From assembly GCA_035295125.1 (NCBI GenBank), contig DATGJP010000095.1:248001-312000 (forward strand): 64,000 nt of DNA. The letters run 5' to 3'. This document shows, one piece after another, positions 9,201-15,472 of the stretch (positions are counted from its first letter, which is position 1; every line of letters begins with the position of its first letter). This stretch comes from JAICMB01 sp035295125 (GTDB lineage Bacteria > Acidobacteriota > Terriglobia > Bryobacterales > Bryobacteraceae). A program made the translations under genes and the position numbers. Below the pieces are notes generated by a model. The model was given only the letters and a program-made list of their open reading frames with translations. It had not been told where the DNA came from and searched no databases.

Positions 9201-9851
9201 CGGAGTAGGCACGTACGAAGCGATGACTTCGTTTTCGTTGGCCGTGGCGGTAGCCGGCGAGCCATCAAGCGTGATGTCGCTAGTCAGGCCGCGCGCGCCG
9301 TCCATCGAAAAATTCGCGATGTGGCTGGGCTCGAACGGCCGGTCGAGCCGTCCGTTTCCCTGAAACGAAGTTCCCGTTGAGAGGCCCATTAACAGGAACG
9401 GGTTCCCGTAGGAGAACGGAAGATGCATGATTTGAGATGCGGTAATGACGTTTCCGAGCGAAGCCGTCTCGGTGCCCAACAGCTCCGCACTGCCGGAGAC
9501 TGTGACCGACTGCTCAGCGTTGCCGACTTCGAGAGTCGCGCTGACCTCGATGCGGTCCGCGATCTGCAGCACGACGTCGTTCCGCACAAATGTTTTGAAT
9601 CCGGACGCCACTACCCTGACCTGGTAGTTACCAGGAAGCAGCAGCGGCGCCGTATAGTAGCCCTCCGGATTAGTTTTCAGCGAAACCGTGACTCCCATGG
9701 CCTGATTCAGCACGTAGACATCGGCATTGGGAACGACGCCTCCCGTGGCGTCGGTAACGCGGCCCAAGATTGTGCCGCGAGTCTCCTGCGACCATCCTGT
9801 GACGGCCAGCAGAATTGCCATCACACTCGTTGAAACAATGTGACGCAGCAT
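6252..9851 (-). CDS. Oar-like TonB-dependent outer-membrane receptor with carboxypeptidase-regulatory domain
   Basis: The protein has about 1199 residues. A signal peptide (MLRHIVSTSVMAILLAVTGW) is followed by a carboxypeptidase-regulatory/CNA-B-like domain (GTILGRVTDATGGVVPNADV, residues 25-105), then a plug-like region with ITASQIMHLP and NLSTKSGTNEFHG, and a long beta-barrel. The last residue is Phe in a KYIF terminus, as expected for outer-membrane insertion. Such Oar/SusC-like receptors are greatly expanded in Solibacter-type bacteria and import oligosaccharides or other large nutrients. The ATG at 9851 is preferred over a GTG at 9899, because it places the signal sequence at the terminus and has a GGGGTGG ribosome-site-like run. 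It lies just downstream (in transcription) of a strong promoter and just upstream of the CE15-SGNH gene. Confidence 0.92.
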   Translation of the reverse strand: MLRHIVSTSVMAILLAVTGWSQETRGTILGRVTDATGGVVPNADVYVLNQAMGVTVSLKTNPEGYYTAPLLLPGNYQVRVVASGFKTFVRNDVVLQIADRIEVSATLEVGNAEQSVTVSGSAELLGTETASLGNVITASQIMHLPFSYGNPFLLMGLSTGTSFQGNGRLDRPFEPSHIANFSMDGARGLTSDITLDGSPATATANENEVIASYVPTPDMLAEFKVQTATFDAAVGNTAGGVTNLSTKSGTNEFHGTVYYGFQRKDFWSNDFYVNKVGNPTPDFRFDRWGGTVGGPVWLPKIYNGKNKTFFMFGYEGIHDSRPRYDATTPNVPTPDMKNGDFSALLNLGSAYQIYNPYSRQKVGSRFVEDPFPNNKIPKNLWNPVGMKILNDYYPTPSSAGSALSDFTNNMLEPDLAEKAKYYTTTGRIDHNIGDKQRLYARYSKYIRNSNYNNYFNNVSTGTAFAFESHNAVFDDTFILNPTTVFDVRYGYNRFVRFSDNNPDAQGFDLTTLGFPASYNNLIPANIRRFPRVDLSNYLGTGNSTGEYRPVDTHSLEATLSKTFGTHSLRAGMEFRSYRETDGFFAGDQTGRFNFDATYTRGPQDNSPTAPSNIGQSVAALLLGIPSVSNTYVNIPGNYAEQSMAWGFYLQDDWKVTKKLTLNLGLRWEFETPLTERYDRSVKAFDPAYVPPFAAAAQAAYASSTASQMILPAGQWQVKGGLTFAGVGTSGELYNTPKRNLLPRFGFAYQLTNKTVLRGGFGIYQGFLGERRGDVYQAGYSQQTPFSAFAADGTTLVRTLSNPFDSLLQPVGNTLGGQTYTGQNVTNVFNQNPLMPTMYRWQFDVQRQLPGGVVIEGAYVGNKGIHQEIFRNLNALPDQYLSTLPTRDNSNTCTTGQGCGNGYITGSVPNPFYGLTMPLGTPASFTSTTIARWQLLLPYPQYGSIGTTTNQGYSWYHSLQLRADKRLSRGLMVSANYTYSKTMQAIEYLNMADPMPSREISDQDIPHRITTAWIYQFPFGKGRALLSNTHGLVERLVGGWEVSGSWAFSSGFPISLTAIQSPFFNFARTTRDNSGDYFLTADPSTAIRPLDERTADRWFNTSPFVTASSAQPANHYRVNPYRFSGLRGPRSNNVDVSINKDTRIRENHILRFSAQALNALNHPLYPAPSVSFTNVNFGQCIGSIQANYPRRLQLELKYIF

Positions 9852-9969
9852 ATCCACCCCGCTGACGAAACTGATTATTTTGGCTCTCGCCGTTTTCACC
9901 CAAACGGCGCGTGGAAGGATCTTCCGCGCTGGCAGGTTTTAGACCCCGGGTTGAAATTCAACCGATGAC

Positions 9970-9998
9970 ACTATACGGCTGCGATCTTCCGAGGTCAA
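9970..9998 (-). promoter_or_regulatory. Sigma70-type promoter of the TonB receptor gene
   Basis: On the reverse strand TTGACC (9993-9998), a 17-base spacer and TATAGT (9970-9975) match five of six bases in each box. The predicted start of transcription near 9963 gives a leader of about 110 bases before the ATG at 9851. Confidence 0.65.
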
Positions 9999-10196
9999 AC
10001 CAAAATAACTGAAGCATATCTTTAGTCCGGCTGCGCTGACGCGTTCAGGTGCGCTTGAACAGCAGCAAAACGCGCAGGTAGAATCAGTCTTCTGTTTCAC
10101 CGTTCCGCGTCAACGTTCCTACGTCGTGCTGCACACATAGTGGATGTTGTTGATTTTGGGCGCAACGCCGAAGGATGCGACGCAGGAGTGAGCCGG

Positions 10197-10228
10197 GCGC
10201 GACGCAAATTCCGGGCCTTGCGTCGCGC
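10197..10228. repeat. Strong 11-base inverted repeat in an otherwise empty intergenic stretch
   Basis: GCGCGACGCAA and its exact complement TTGCGTCGCGC enclose a 10-base loop. No run of T follows on either strand, so it is not a typical intrinsic terminator, although it lies just beyond the 3' end of the four-gene operon (10422). The remaining sequence from about 10000 to 10421 holds only a G-rich run near 10330-10410 and no supportable gene. Confidence 0.6.
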
Positions 10229-10421
10229 TCAACCGGGTGACGCGGTCTAGTGGGGCGGCCTGGGGTTGCGCATTGGCTCCTCTGGCTACAGGATGGGTCC
10301 CGACCTTTGGAATTGACGTAGCAGTTGGGGGTAAGTTGTTGGGGGCGAGGTGGATATTTTGTGTGGAATTTTGGGAATGGAGTGTGGGGCGCTGTTTGTG
10401 GGGTAGCGGGGGTCCGGCAAA

Positions 10422-10718
10422 CTACTCCGGCCGCGGATTCACTCGGATGTCTCGGAGATTTTTGCGTCGCTGGACGATCCGGAGTGCGCTGGCCCCCAGG
10501 GCGGCAACACAAACGACAACGATCAACTCACGCACCCAGGCGCCCGCCGCCACCGAAACCGTGATGCCCGTTACGGCCGTAAGCCATACCGCAACACAGA
10601 TTGGGCATTTCGGCAGCAACAGCAGGACGGCCGCCGGCACGATTCGCGCGGCAGCAGTGGGGACTCCGCGGGCGAGGCGGCGCTGCCGCCCCTCGCCCAT
10701 GCTGCACTCCCCGTGCAT
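10422..10718 (-). CDS. Small two-helix membrane protein
   Basis: The 98-residue product has a short basic N-terminus, then hydrophobic helices at about 24-45 (VPAAVLLLLPKCPICVAVWL) and 50-80, and an Arg/Pro-rich tail. The PKCPIC segment is a Cys-x-x-Cys at the membrane edge. I recognise it only as a type of small Acidobacteria hypothetical protein. The ATG at 10718 overlaps the TGA of the DUF899 gene in a TGATG arrangement, which indicates translational coupling; an in-frame GTG at 10745 is less likely. It is the last gene of the ArsR-controlled operon. The CxxC could bind metal or take part in disulphide chemistry with the DUF899 thioredoxin-like protein, but that is speculation. Confidence 0.75.
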   Translation of the reverse strand: MHGECSMGEGRQRRLARGVPTAAARIVPAAVLLLLPKCPICVAVWLTAVTGITVSVAAGAWVRELIVVVCVAALGASALRIVQRRKNLRDIRVNPRPE

Positions 10719-11512
10719 CACGCGCCTTCCTGGTGCTCGCAGCACTGACCCATTTCGCGAGGCTTCTCGTAGCCGGCTTTGGGATCGACCGCATAATCAT
10801 CGCTGTATTTGTCATGGTGCCGGAGCCACGACATCGTGAATGCCAGGCCATCTTCATCGCGGCCCTTGGGAACGAGGTCGAGGAATTGATACGCGCCGAT
10901 CAGTGTGTCGAGACCGCGCGCGTAGGTTGAATATGTATGGAAGACTTCACCGCCCTCATCCTTAAAGAACACGCTCAGTCCGGGCGCCTCCTCCAAGCCG
11001 AAGCGATTCTTGCCGTAGTTGTAATCCACTTCGCCCGCGAGTTCCTCCGTCGTGAAGTGCACGCCATAGTCGTGCTGGAAATCGGTGCCGAACGCCGAGA
11101 CCCAGGGGAATCTCCAGCCCATGCGCTTTTTGAACGCCTCAATTCGCGATATGGGCGCGCGAGATACTACCGCAAACGTTACGTCGCGGTGCGCGAGGTG
11201 GATCCGTGGCGGATCGAAGTGGTCGGCCAGGAACGAACAGCTCTTGCATCCTTCTTCCCAGGCCGGACCGAGCATGAAGTGATAGATGATCAATTGGCTT
11301 CGTCCACGGAAGAGTTCGTCAAGAGTCAGCGGGCCTTCGGGACCTTCGAACACGTAATTCTTCTCGACTCGTTCCCACGGCAATTCGCGGCGCTGCCGGC
11401 TCAGTTCATCCCGCTTGCGAGTGAATTCCTTTTCAGCGGCCAGGTGCTCCACCCGCGCCTTGCGCCATTCGTCCCTCGACACCACCTTATGTTGCGTTCG
11501 TGTTGCTGTCAT
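10718..11512 (-). CDS. DUF899 family thioredoxin-like protein
   Basis: The protein has 264 residues with the features of DUF899: an N-terminal SRDEWRKARVEHLAAEKEFTR helix, LPWERVEKNYVFEGPEGP, and a thioredoxin-like core with LGPAWEEGCKSCSFLADHFD (a C-K-S-C pair near residue 91), then FAVVSRAPISRIEAFKKRMGW and SVFFKDEGGEVFHTYSTYARG. Its biochemical function is not established. It is probably cytoplasmic, because there is no signal peptide. In soil bacteria such genes commonly sit next to ArsR plus SRPBCC pairs, as here, which suggests a small-molecule or stress-response unit. It ends in TGATG overlap with the membrane-protein gene. Confidence 0.9.
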   Translation of the reverse strand: MTATRTQHKVVSRDEWRKARVEHLAAEKEFTRKRDELSRQRRELPWERVEKNYVFEGPEGPLTLDELFRGRSQLIIYHFMLGPAWEEGCKSCSFLADHFDPPRIHLAHRDVTFAVVSRAPISRIEAFKKRMGWRFPWVSAFGTDFQHDYGVHFTTEELAGEVDYNYGKNRFGLEEAPGLSVFFKDEGGEVFHTYSTYARGLDTLIGAYQFLDLVPKGRDEDGLAFTMSWLRHHDKYSDDYAVDPKAGYEKPREMGQCCEHQEGA

Positions 11513-11576
11513 CGGATTTCCTTTCTGTGGTTACACACGGGCACACGTATCCTGTGACGTTCCGTGCGGGTTTCGA

Positions 11577-11939
11577 TCAGCCCTGTTTCGGGGGGATTCT
11601 GATTCTCGCCTGAGCCGCTTCGGCTTCGGCGTCCTCTTTAATGCGCAGGAGATGGCTCGACCACAGTTCTTCGAAGCGGCCGACCCACCGCTCATAGATC
11701 TGCCGGATGGGCACGACGTTCAGGGAGTTGATGCGCTGCCGGCTCTCATCACGTGTGTGGACCAGGCCGGCTTCGCGCAGCACGTCGATGTGTTTCATCA
11801 CGCCGAAGCGTGTCAGGTGTGGAAAGGCCCCCACAATTTCGCTTGTGGTGCGGGGACCCTTGCGCAACAGATCGAGAATTGAACGCCGCGTCTTGTCCGA
11901 CAAGGCCTTCCACACGCCATCCAGGTCGTCTTCGGACAT
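11577..11939 (-). CDS. ArsR-family winged-helix repressor
   Basis: The 120-residue protein has the ArsR/SmtB-like HTH typical of the SRPBCC-linked subgroup: WKALSDKTRRSILDLLRKGPRTTSEIVGAFPHLTRFGVMKHIDVLREAGLV, with the recognition helix at about residues 45-60. There are no cysteines, so classical metal sensing is unlikely. Its ATG follows the stop of the SRPBCC gene directly (TAAATG). It is probably an autoregulator: a palindrome lies between the -35 and -10 of the operon promoter (12412-12450). The inducer is unknown; partners of this type are often lipophilic compounds bound by the SRPBCC protein. Confidence 0.9.
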   Translation of the reverse strand: MSEDDLDGVWKALSDKTRRSILDLLRKGPRTTSEIVGAFPHLTRFGVMKHIDVLREAGLVHTRDESRQRINSLNVVPIRQIYERWVGRFEELWSSHLLRIKEDAEAEAAQARIRIPPKQG

Positions 11940-12392
11940 TTAGCTCGTTTGCGCGTTGGCCCGAGCTGCACAATCCTTGGCGACCCCCTCGAGGATGTGC
12001 CGCCAGCCGCTGGATATGCCTTCCCGATGGGCCGGATCGATGAGACCGATAGCGCGGTGGCGGAAGTCCACGTGCGTTCCTCCAGGCCGCTGTTCGAGCT
12101 TCACTTCAATATGGTTCAGCGCCGGGTAAGACATGAACATGGGCCCGCTCAGTTCCAACAGCACGGGCGGCTTGATAACCTGCACATGTCCCCACAGGTG
12201 ACCGATGCCGTTGCCGCGATCCCGGAACCAGCGTCCGCCGGGCCACTCCTCCAGCAGCATGTTCATCGATTCGCCCTGTGCGTTGGTGCTGCCCTCGCCA
12301 AGGCGGTGCAGCACGCTACGAAAGACGTCGCCGATGTCGGCTTTGATGTCGATGTTCTGGGTGATATCCAATGTGAGATCGTCGAGTGTCAT
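11940..12392 (-). CDS. SRPBCC / AHSA1-like domain protein
   Basis: The product has 150 residues and covers one START-like (AHSA1/CalC) helix-grip fold: ITQNIDIKADIGDVFRSVLHRLG at the start, WPGGRWFRDRGNGIGHLWGHVQVIKPP in the middle, and a long C-terminal helix GWRHILEGVAKDCAARAN. Such domains enclose a hydrophobic cavity and bind or modify lipophilic ligands. It is the first gene of an operon with ArsR, DUF899 and a membrane protein. The ATG is preceded by AAGGAG thirteen bases upstream, within the leader that follows the operator. Confidence 0.88.
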   Translation of the reverse strand: MTLDDLTLDITQNIDIKADIGDVFRSVLHRLGEGSTNAQGESMNMLLEEWPGGRWFRDRGNGIGHLWGHVQVIKPPVLLELSGPMFMSYPALNHIEVKLEQRPGGTHVDFRHRAIGLIDPAHREGISSGWRHILEGVAKDCAARANAQTS

Positions 12393-12411
12393 GTTTGAAA
12401 GGTTTCTCCTT

Positions 12412-12450
12412 ACGTGACTCTATAGTAACGTGACTATATGGTCACGTCAA
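12412..12450 (-). promoter_or_regulatory. Promoter with palindromic ArsR-type operator
   Basis: On the reverse strand TTGACG (12445-12450) and TACTAT (12422-12427) are 17 bases apart. Between them lies the inverted repeat ACGTGAC-n6-GTCACGT (12428-12447), with a third copy of the arm (ACGTGAC, 12412-12418) just past the -10. A repressor on this site would block RNA polymerase. The downstream ArsR gene is the obvious candidate; binding itself is inferred. Confidence 0.75.
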
Positions 12451-12485
12451 GCATTTTTTTAATGCCCGGGCGACCTCAGCCAGGT

Positions 12486-12719
12486 TCATGGAGATTCGGC
12501 GACCTCTTTGGAGGCGAGGGCACGAGCTTCGATCATGTGGCGCACATCGGCTAACGGTAGAGGGTGCAATGGAATCAGGCGATCAAGAAGGGTGAGTGTC
12601 CTGGTGAGATCCGGAAGGGTGGCCAAGGCCAACGCTGCGACGAGGAACGCGTGGATGCAGAGTTGGTGGTTCTGTATCAGGGTGTTTAACGTTTCCTGGT
12701 ATGCGCCGGTGCGGAACAT
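12486..12719 (-). CDS. Doubtful 77-residue hypothetical protein
   Basis: An open frame of 77 codons from ATG 12719 encodes a Leu/Ala-rich peptide with one hydrophobic stretch (CIHAFLVAALALATL) and a helical, charged end (ADVRHMIEARALASKEVAE). I do not recognise it, and no ribosome site is evident. It lies between the ArsR operon promoter and the TIGR03435 gene. It may be real or a chance frame; nothing else supportable fills this gap. Confidence 0.25.
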   Translation of the reverse strand: MFRTGAYQETLNTLIQNHQLCIHAFLVAALALATLPDLTRTLTLLDRLIPLHPLPLADVRHMIEARALASKEVAESP

Positions 12720-12792
12720 GGCGACACAGATCGAAACAGGGCAACAGGGCCGGCGGCCGATTCGATTGGAGTCAAGTCAACGGCTACCTTCC

Positions 12793-12798
12793 TATAAT
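12793..12798 (+). promoter_or_regulatory. -10 element upstream of the TIGR03435 gene
   Basis: A perfect TATAAT lies 61 bases before the ATG at 12859. No convincing -35 is seen at 16-18 bases; TTGGAG at 12766-12771 is 21 bases away. The call therefore rests on the -10 alone. Confidence 0.35.
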
Positions 12799-12858
12799 CC
12801 TTTTCTTCGACCGCCGGCCGGGTAAACGGGGCGTAAACTAACGAAGAAGGAGCGTCTA

Positions 12859-13617
12859 ATGAAGCGTCCGCTCGTCAGTCTTCTCGCTGCACTGGCGCTT
12901 AATTCCCCGGCATCTGGACAGAGCGCGGCTTTTGAAGTAGTCTCGATCAAGCCAGCGCCTCAGAACAAAAAGGAACTGCAGCAGCACTTGGGAAAGCAAA
13001 TTGATCCGGCCATGGTTAATTTCGGGGGAGTCTCCCTCCTCATGTTGCTCACGCAAGCTTATGGGCTGCATTCCTTCCAGGTGGTGGGCGAACCCGAGTT
13101 GAACACCACACGATTTAACATTGTGGCCAAGCTGCCGACCGGGTCCTCCACTGCCCAAGTACCGGAGATGCTCAAGACAATGCTGTGGGAGCGCTTCCGG
13201 CTTGAAGCACACCAGGAGACACGGGAGTTCGGGGTCTACGCTCTCACTGCACCGAAGGGCGTTCCCAAGATTCCCCTCAAATCGGCGAGTGACGATCCCG
13301 CCCCCGGTCGGGGATTACCACCTGGCACCATGTCGCAGGCGGCGGATTTCATCAATCAGTACCAATACCTCCTGCAACTCAGCCGACCAGTGGTTGATCA
13401 AACCGGTGTAGAGGCCGACCACATCGACCTATCGTCGTTCGTGCAGCCGTTGTTGAATGCTGCGATCGCCGCAAAGAAAGACGGCGCCGACGCCATGGAG
13501 GTGGAGAGCGCTGTTCTGGGCGCCGTCCAGAAACTCGGGTTGCGATTGGAGCCGCGCAAGGCTTCCATGCCCGCGTTAGTCATCACTCATATCGAGCTGA
13601 CGCCGACGCCAAACTAG
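12859..13617 (+). CDS. TIGR03435 family secreted protein
   Basis: The protein has 252 residues. The signal peptide (about 1-20) ends in SPASG-QS. The diagnostic start of the family follows: FEVVSIKPAPQNK at 24-36, then a VNFGGVSLLMLLTQAYGLHSFQVVGEPEL segment, FNIVAKLPTG, and MLKTMLWERFRLEAHQETREFGVYALT. The family is known almost only from Acidobacteria such as Solibacter, where it is strongly expanded, and has no assigned function. The C-terminal half keeps the VVDQTGVEADHIDLS motif. An AAGGAG ribosome site is eight bases upstream of the ATG. It is monocistronic. Confidence 0.92.
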   Translation: MKRPLVSLLAALALNSPASGQSAAFEVVSIKPAPQNKKELQQHLGKQIDPAMVNFGGVSLLMLLTQAYGLHSFQVVGEPELNTTRFNIVAKLPTGSSTAQVPEMLKTMLWERFRLEAHQETREFGVYALTAPKGVPKIPLKSASDDPAPGRGLPPGTMSQAADFINQYQYLLQLSRPVVDQTGVEADHIDLSSFVQPLLNAAIAAKKDGADAMEVESAVLGAVQKLGLRLEPRKASMPALVITHIELTPTPN

Positions 13618-13650
13618 TGGCCGGGCGGCCTTTTCGTAGTGCACTACTAC

Positions 13651-13667
13651 GGCCGCTCAAAGCGGCC
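13651..13667 (+). terminator. Hairpin after the TIGR03435 gene, terminator candidate
   Basis: GGCCGC-tcaaa-GCGGCC is a perfect 6-base stem 34 bases after the TAG of the preceding gene, but it lacks a T tract. A second palindrome, GTAGTGCACTAC, lies just before it (13636-13647). The remainder of 13618-13951 has no gene. Confidence 0.3.
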
Positions 13668-13849
13668 CTTCCGCAGTTGAGAATGATATGTGGGCTTATC
13701 GGAAACTGCTGGCTGCGGTTCCACAGCGCCACTCCCAGGTGCCTCGATCCAGATTGAATGACGAATCGAATGCTAGTCGGGAAGCGGACCTGCGTGGTTA
13801 TGGGGATCTATGTATTAGTCTTACCCCGTTTTAGCGCATCGAATCCCCA

Positions 13850-13925
13850 CGCATCTCGATACTTCGGCGCTTTAGAAGAGTGACCCAGTCCTGCTTTCCA
13901 AAACTGACCCGTCGCAGTCTGCGCG
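13850..13925 (+). repeat. Remnant right end of an IS21-family element
   Basis: Two TGACCC motifs at 13881 and 13905 stand 24 bases apart, the same spacing as the terminal repeats of the IS21 remnant at 18868-18913 (reverse complement). The bases before them (CTTCGGCGCTTTAGAAGAGTGACCCAGT in pieces) align with the last codons of the IstB remnant there (CTTCGGTGCTCCGCAAGAATGACCCAGT, on the reverse strand). So the last few istB codons plus one transposon end survive here. No other part is recognisable. Confidence 0.45.
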
Positions 13926-13951
13926 AGCCGAGGAGAAGCCCAAGGGCTGGT

Positions 13952-14734
13952 TCATTGCGCGCATTTCCCGGCGGATTCCCAACCTTCTAGACCGCAACGC
14001 CACCGACCGACACCCCAGCACATGAATGCGCCTTGCTCATATTTCTTTTCTCCCCACAAGCAGCCGGGGGGCAATGGTACATTCTTTTGGGCCAGGACAC
14101 GCACCAGGCGATTGGTGGCGCCATACGGCAGGCCCCACTCCTGACGATCCTGGACATCCTCGTAGATCAGCATTCGGTAGTCTTTCAATACCTGGAAAAG
14201 CTCGTTGTTGTGATACCCGCCTCCGACGGGCCGGACCCTCGCGGTGTCGATGTGAAACCCCTCGACCAGAATCAGGCCCCCAGGCTTCAATGCCTCCCAG
14301 ACTTTGGGCAGGACCGCTTGTGGGAAGAAGTAAGAAAACAAGATCAAATCCCATTTCTCCTTGCCCCAATCAAAATCCTCGTAGGGCGTGACGAGGGTTT
14401 CAATGAGCAATCCACGTTTTTCGGCCTCCTTCCGCGCGACTTCGATTCCGACAGGGGAAAGGTCGAATCCAGTGACAGCCCATCCTTGCGAGGCAAGCCA
14501 AAGTGCATTGCGGCCCTGCCCCATCGCTACGTCCAAAGCACGCCCTGGTTTTCGCCCGCTGATCGTGCGGACCATAAACGCATTTGGCACAGCGCTGAAG
14601 ACGTCACTACCCTTGGAATAGATTTCGTCATACGCCCTTCGATCACTCTCGTGAGGGTCCGGCAGTTTCGGCGGTTCCTGGGCCGCCGAGGAAAGGCAGG
14701 CGGAGAATAAAAGAAGTTTGGGTAGAAGTGGCAT
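13952..14734 (-). CDS. Class I SAM-dependent methyltransferase with an N-terminal signal-like sequence
   Basis: The product has 260 residues. Residues 1-19 (MPLLPKLLLFSACLSSAAQ) look like a signal peptide. The methyltransferase core follows: motif I ALDVAMGQGRNALWLA at about 67-82, acidic motif II VTGFDLSPVGIEVAR, then WDLILFSYFF and LKPGGLILVEGF. This is the TehB-like/methyltransferase-25 type seen often in this phylum. Export is odd, because S-adenosylmethionine is cytoplasmic. The ATG at 14734 lies two bases after the stop of the thioredoxin-like gene, so the pair is coupled. The substrate is unknown; a Cys-rich tail (CWGVGRWRCGLEGWESAGKC) is unusual. Confidence 0.85.
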   Translation of the reverse strand: MPLLPKLLLFSACLSSAAQEPPKLPDPHESDRRAYDEIYSKGSDVFSAVPNAFMVRTISGRKPGRALDVAMGQGRNALWLASQGWAVTGFDLSPVGIEVARKEAEKRGLLIETLVTPYEDFDWGKEKWDLILFSYFFPQAVLPKVWEALKPGGLILVEGFHIDTARVRPVGGGYHNNELFQVLKDYRMLIYEDVQDRQEWGLPYGATNRLVRVLAQKNVPLPPGCLWGEKKYEQGAFMCWGVGRWRCGLEGWESAGKCAQ

Positions 14735-14736
14735 CG

Positions 14737-15261
14737 TTATTTCTTGACCGCTGCCGCCCTCACGAACGCCGTAATGTCGGTGCTCGTCCAGTCGATGGCG
14801 CCGACCACCTTCCGAATAATTCTGCCGTCCTGAATGATGTACGTCTCTGGAAACGTGTAGGTGCCAAAACTCTTACTGATGCGTCTGTCAGGATCGCGAT
14901 ACGTCTCCAGTGCAATCCGGTGATCACGCAAGAAGCGGCGGTATTTCTGAGCATCTTCATCTCCGCCGACTGCCACAACCACCACGTGCTCCGATCGAGA
15001 TTTGCGCGCGAAATCGCTTAGAGACGGCATTTCTTTCACGCAGGGAACACAGGATGTCTCCCAGAAGTTCACTACGAGAAGATTGCCTCCAAATACCTCC
15101 GGCGTTATGTGCTTGCCCCGATCGGTCGTGATGGAGAAGGTGCGCGCACGGTCGCCATCTTTTGACAAATGATCGGTCTGCGCCGGTGCGAACCCGCAGA
15201 TCAAGACCAACATCGTCAGGATTGTTGGATATCCCATGGATCGCGCGATAACCCGGGTCAT
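14737..15261 (-). CDS. TlpA-like periplasmic thiol-disulphide protein
   Basis: From the ATG at 15261, with GAGGTG seven bases upstream, the protein has 174 residues; the frame remains open upstream to 15348 but that part lacks coding character. A signal peptide (about 1-28) ends near FAPAQ. A TlpA/ResA-like redoxin follows: GGNLLVVNFWETSCVPCVKEMPSL with the C-V-P-C active site, the extra loop typical of TlpA (GGDEDAQKYRRFLRDHRI), and the cis-Pro region TFPETYII. It probably reduces or isomerises disulphides in the periplasm, for example in cytochrome c maturation. It is the first gene of a two-gene unit with the signal-peptide methyltransferase. Confidence 0.9.
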   Translation of the reverse strand: MTRVIARSMGYPTILTMLVLICGFAPAQTDHLSKDGDRARTFSITTDRGKHITPEVFGGNLLVVNFWETSCVPCVKEMPSLSDFARKSRSEHVVVVAVGGDEDAQKYRRFLRDHRIALETYRDPDRRISKSFGTYTFPETYIIQDGRIIRKVVGAIDWTSTDITAFVRAAAVKK

Positions 15262-15472
15262 TGCGTGCACCTCATTGGCAGAGTTCTCTCTGCAAGTGAT
15301 ATGACGATCTATCGTTCCTGTTTCTTCCCAGGGAAATCCGCTGTCCACAAAACTGCGCAGATGAGATGGACGTGGGATAGAGTATTGAATCTGTAAGGAG
15401 CCGGAGGTTTTGCGCCCCGGAGAGGATTAGGCTCCCCTCCAGGGCAGGAGTTTCTGGGAGTCATCACCTCCC

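Noticed and set aside
9960..10080. Riboswitch in the leader of the TonB receptor
   Set aside because: The leader of about 110 bases shows no cobalamin-box or other known conserved core.
10084..10512. A 142-codon reverse frame downstream of the small membrane protein
   Set aside because: Pro/Arg/Thr-rich, overlaps the start of the hydrophobic protein in another frame and covers a strong hairpin; no ribosome site.
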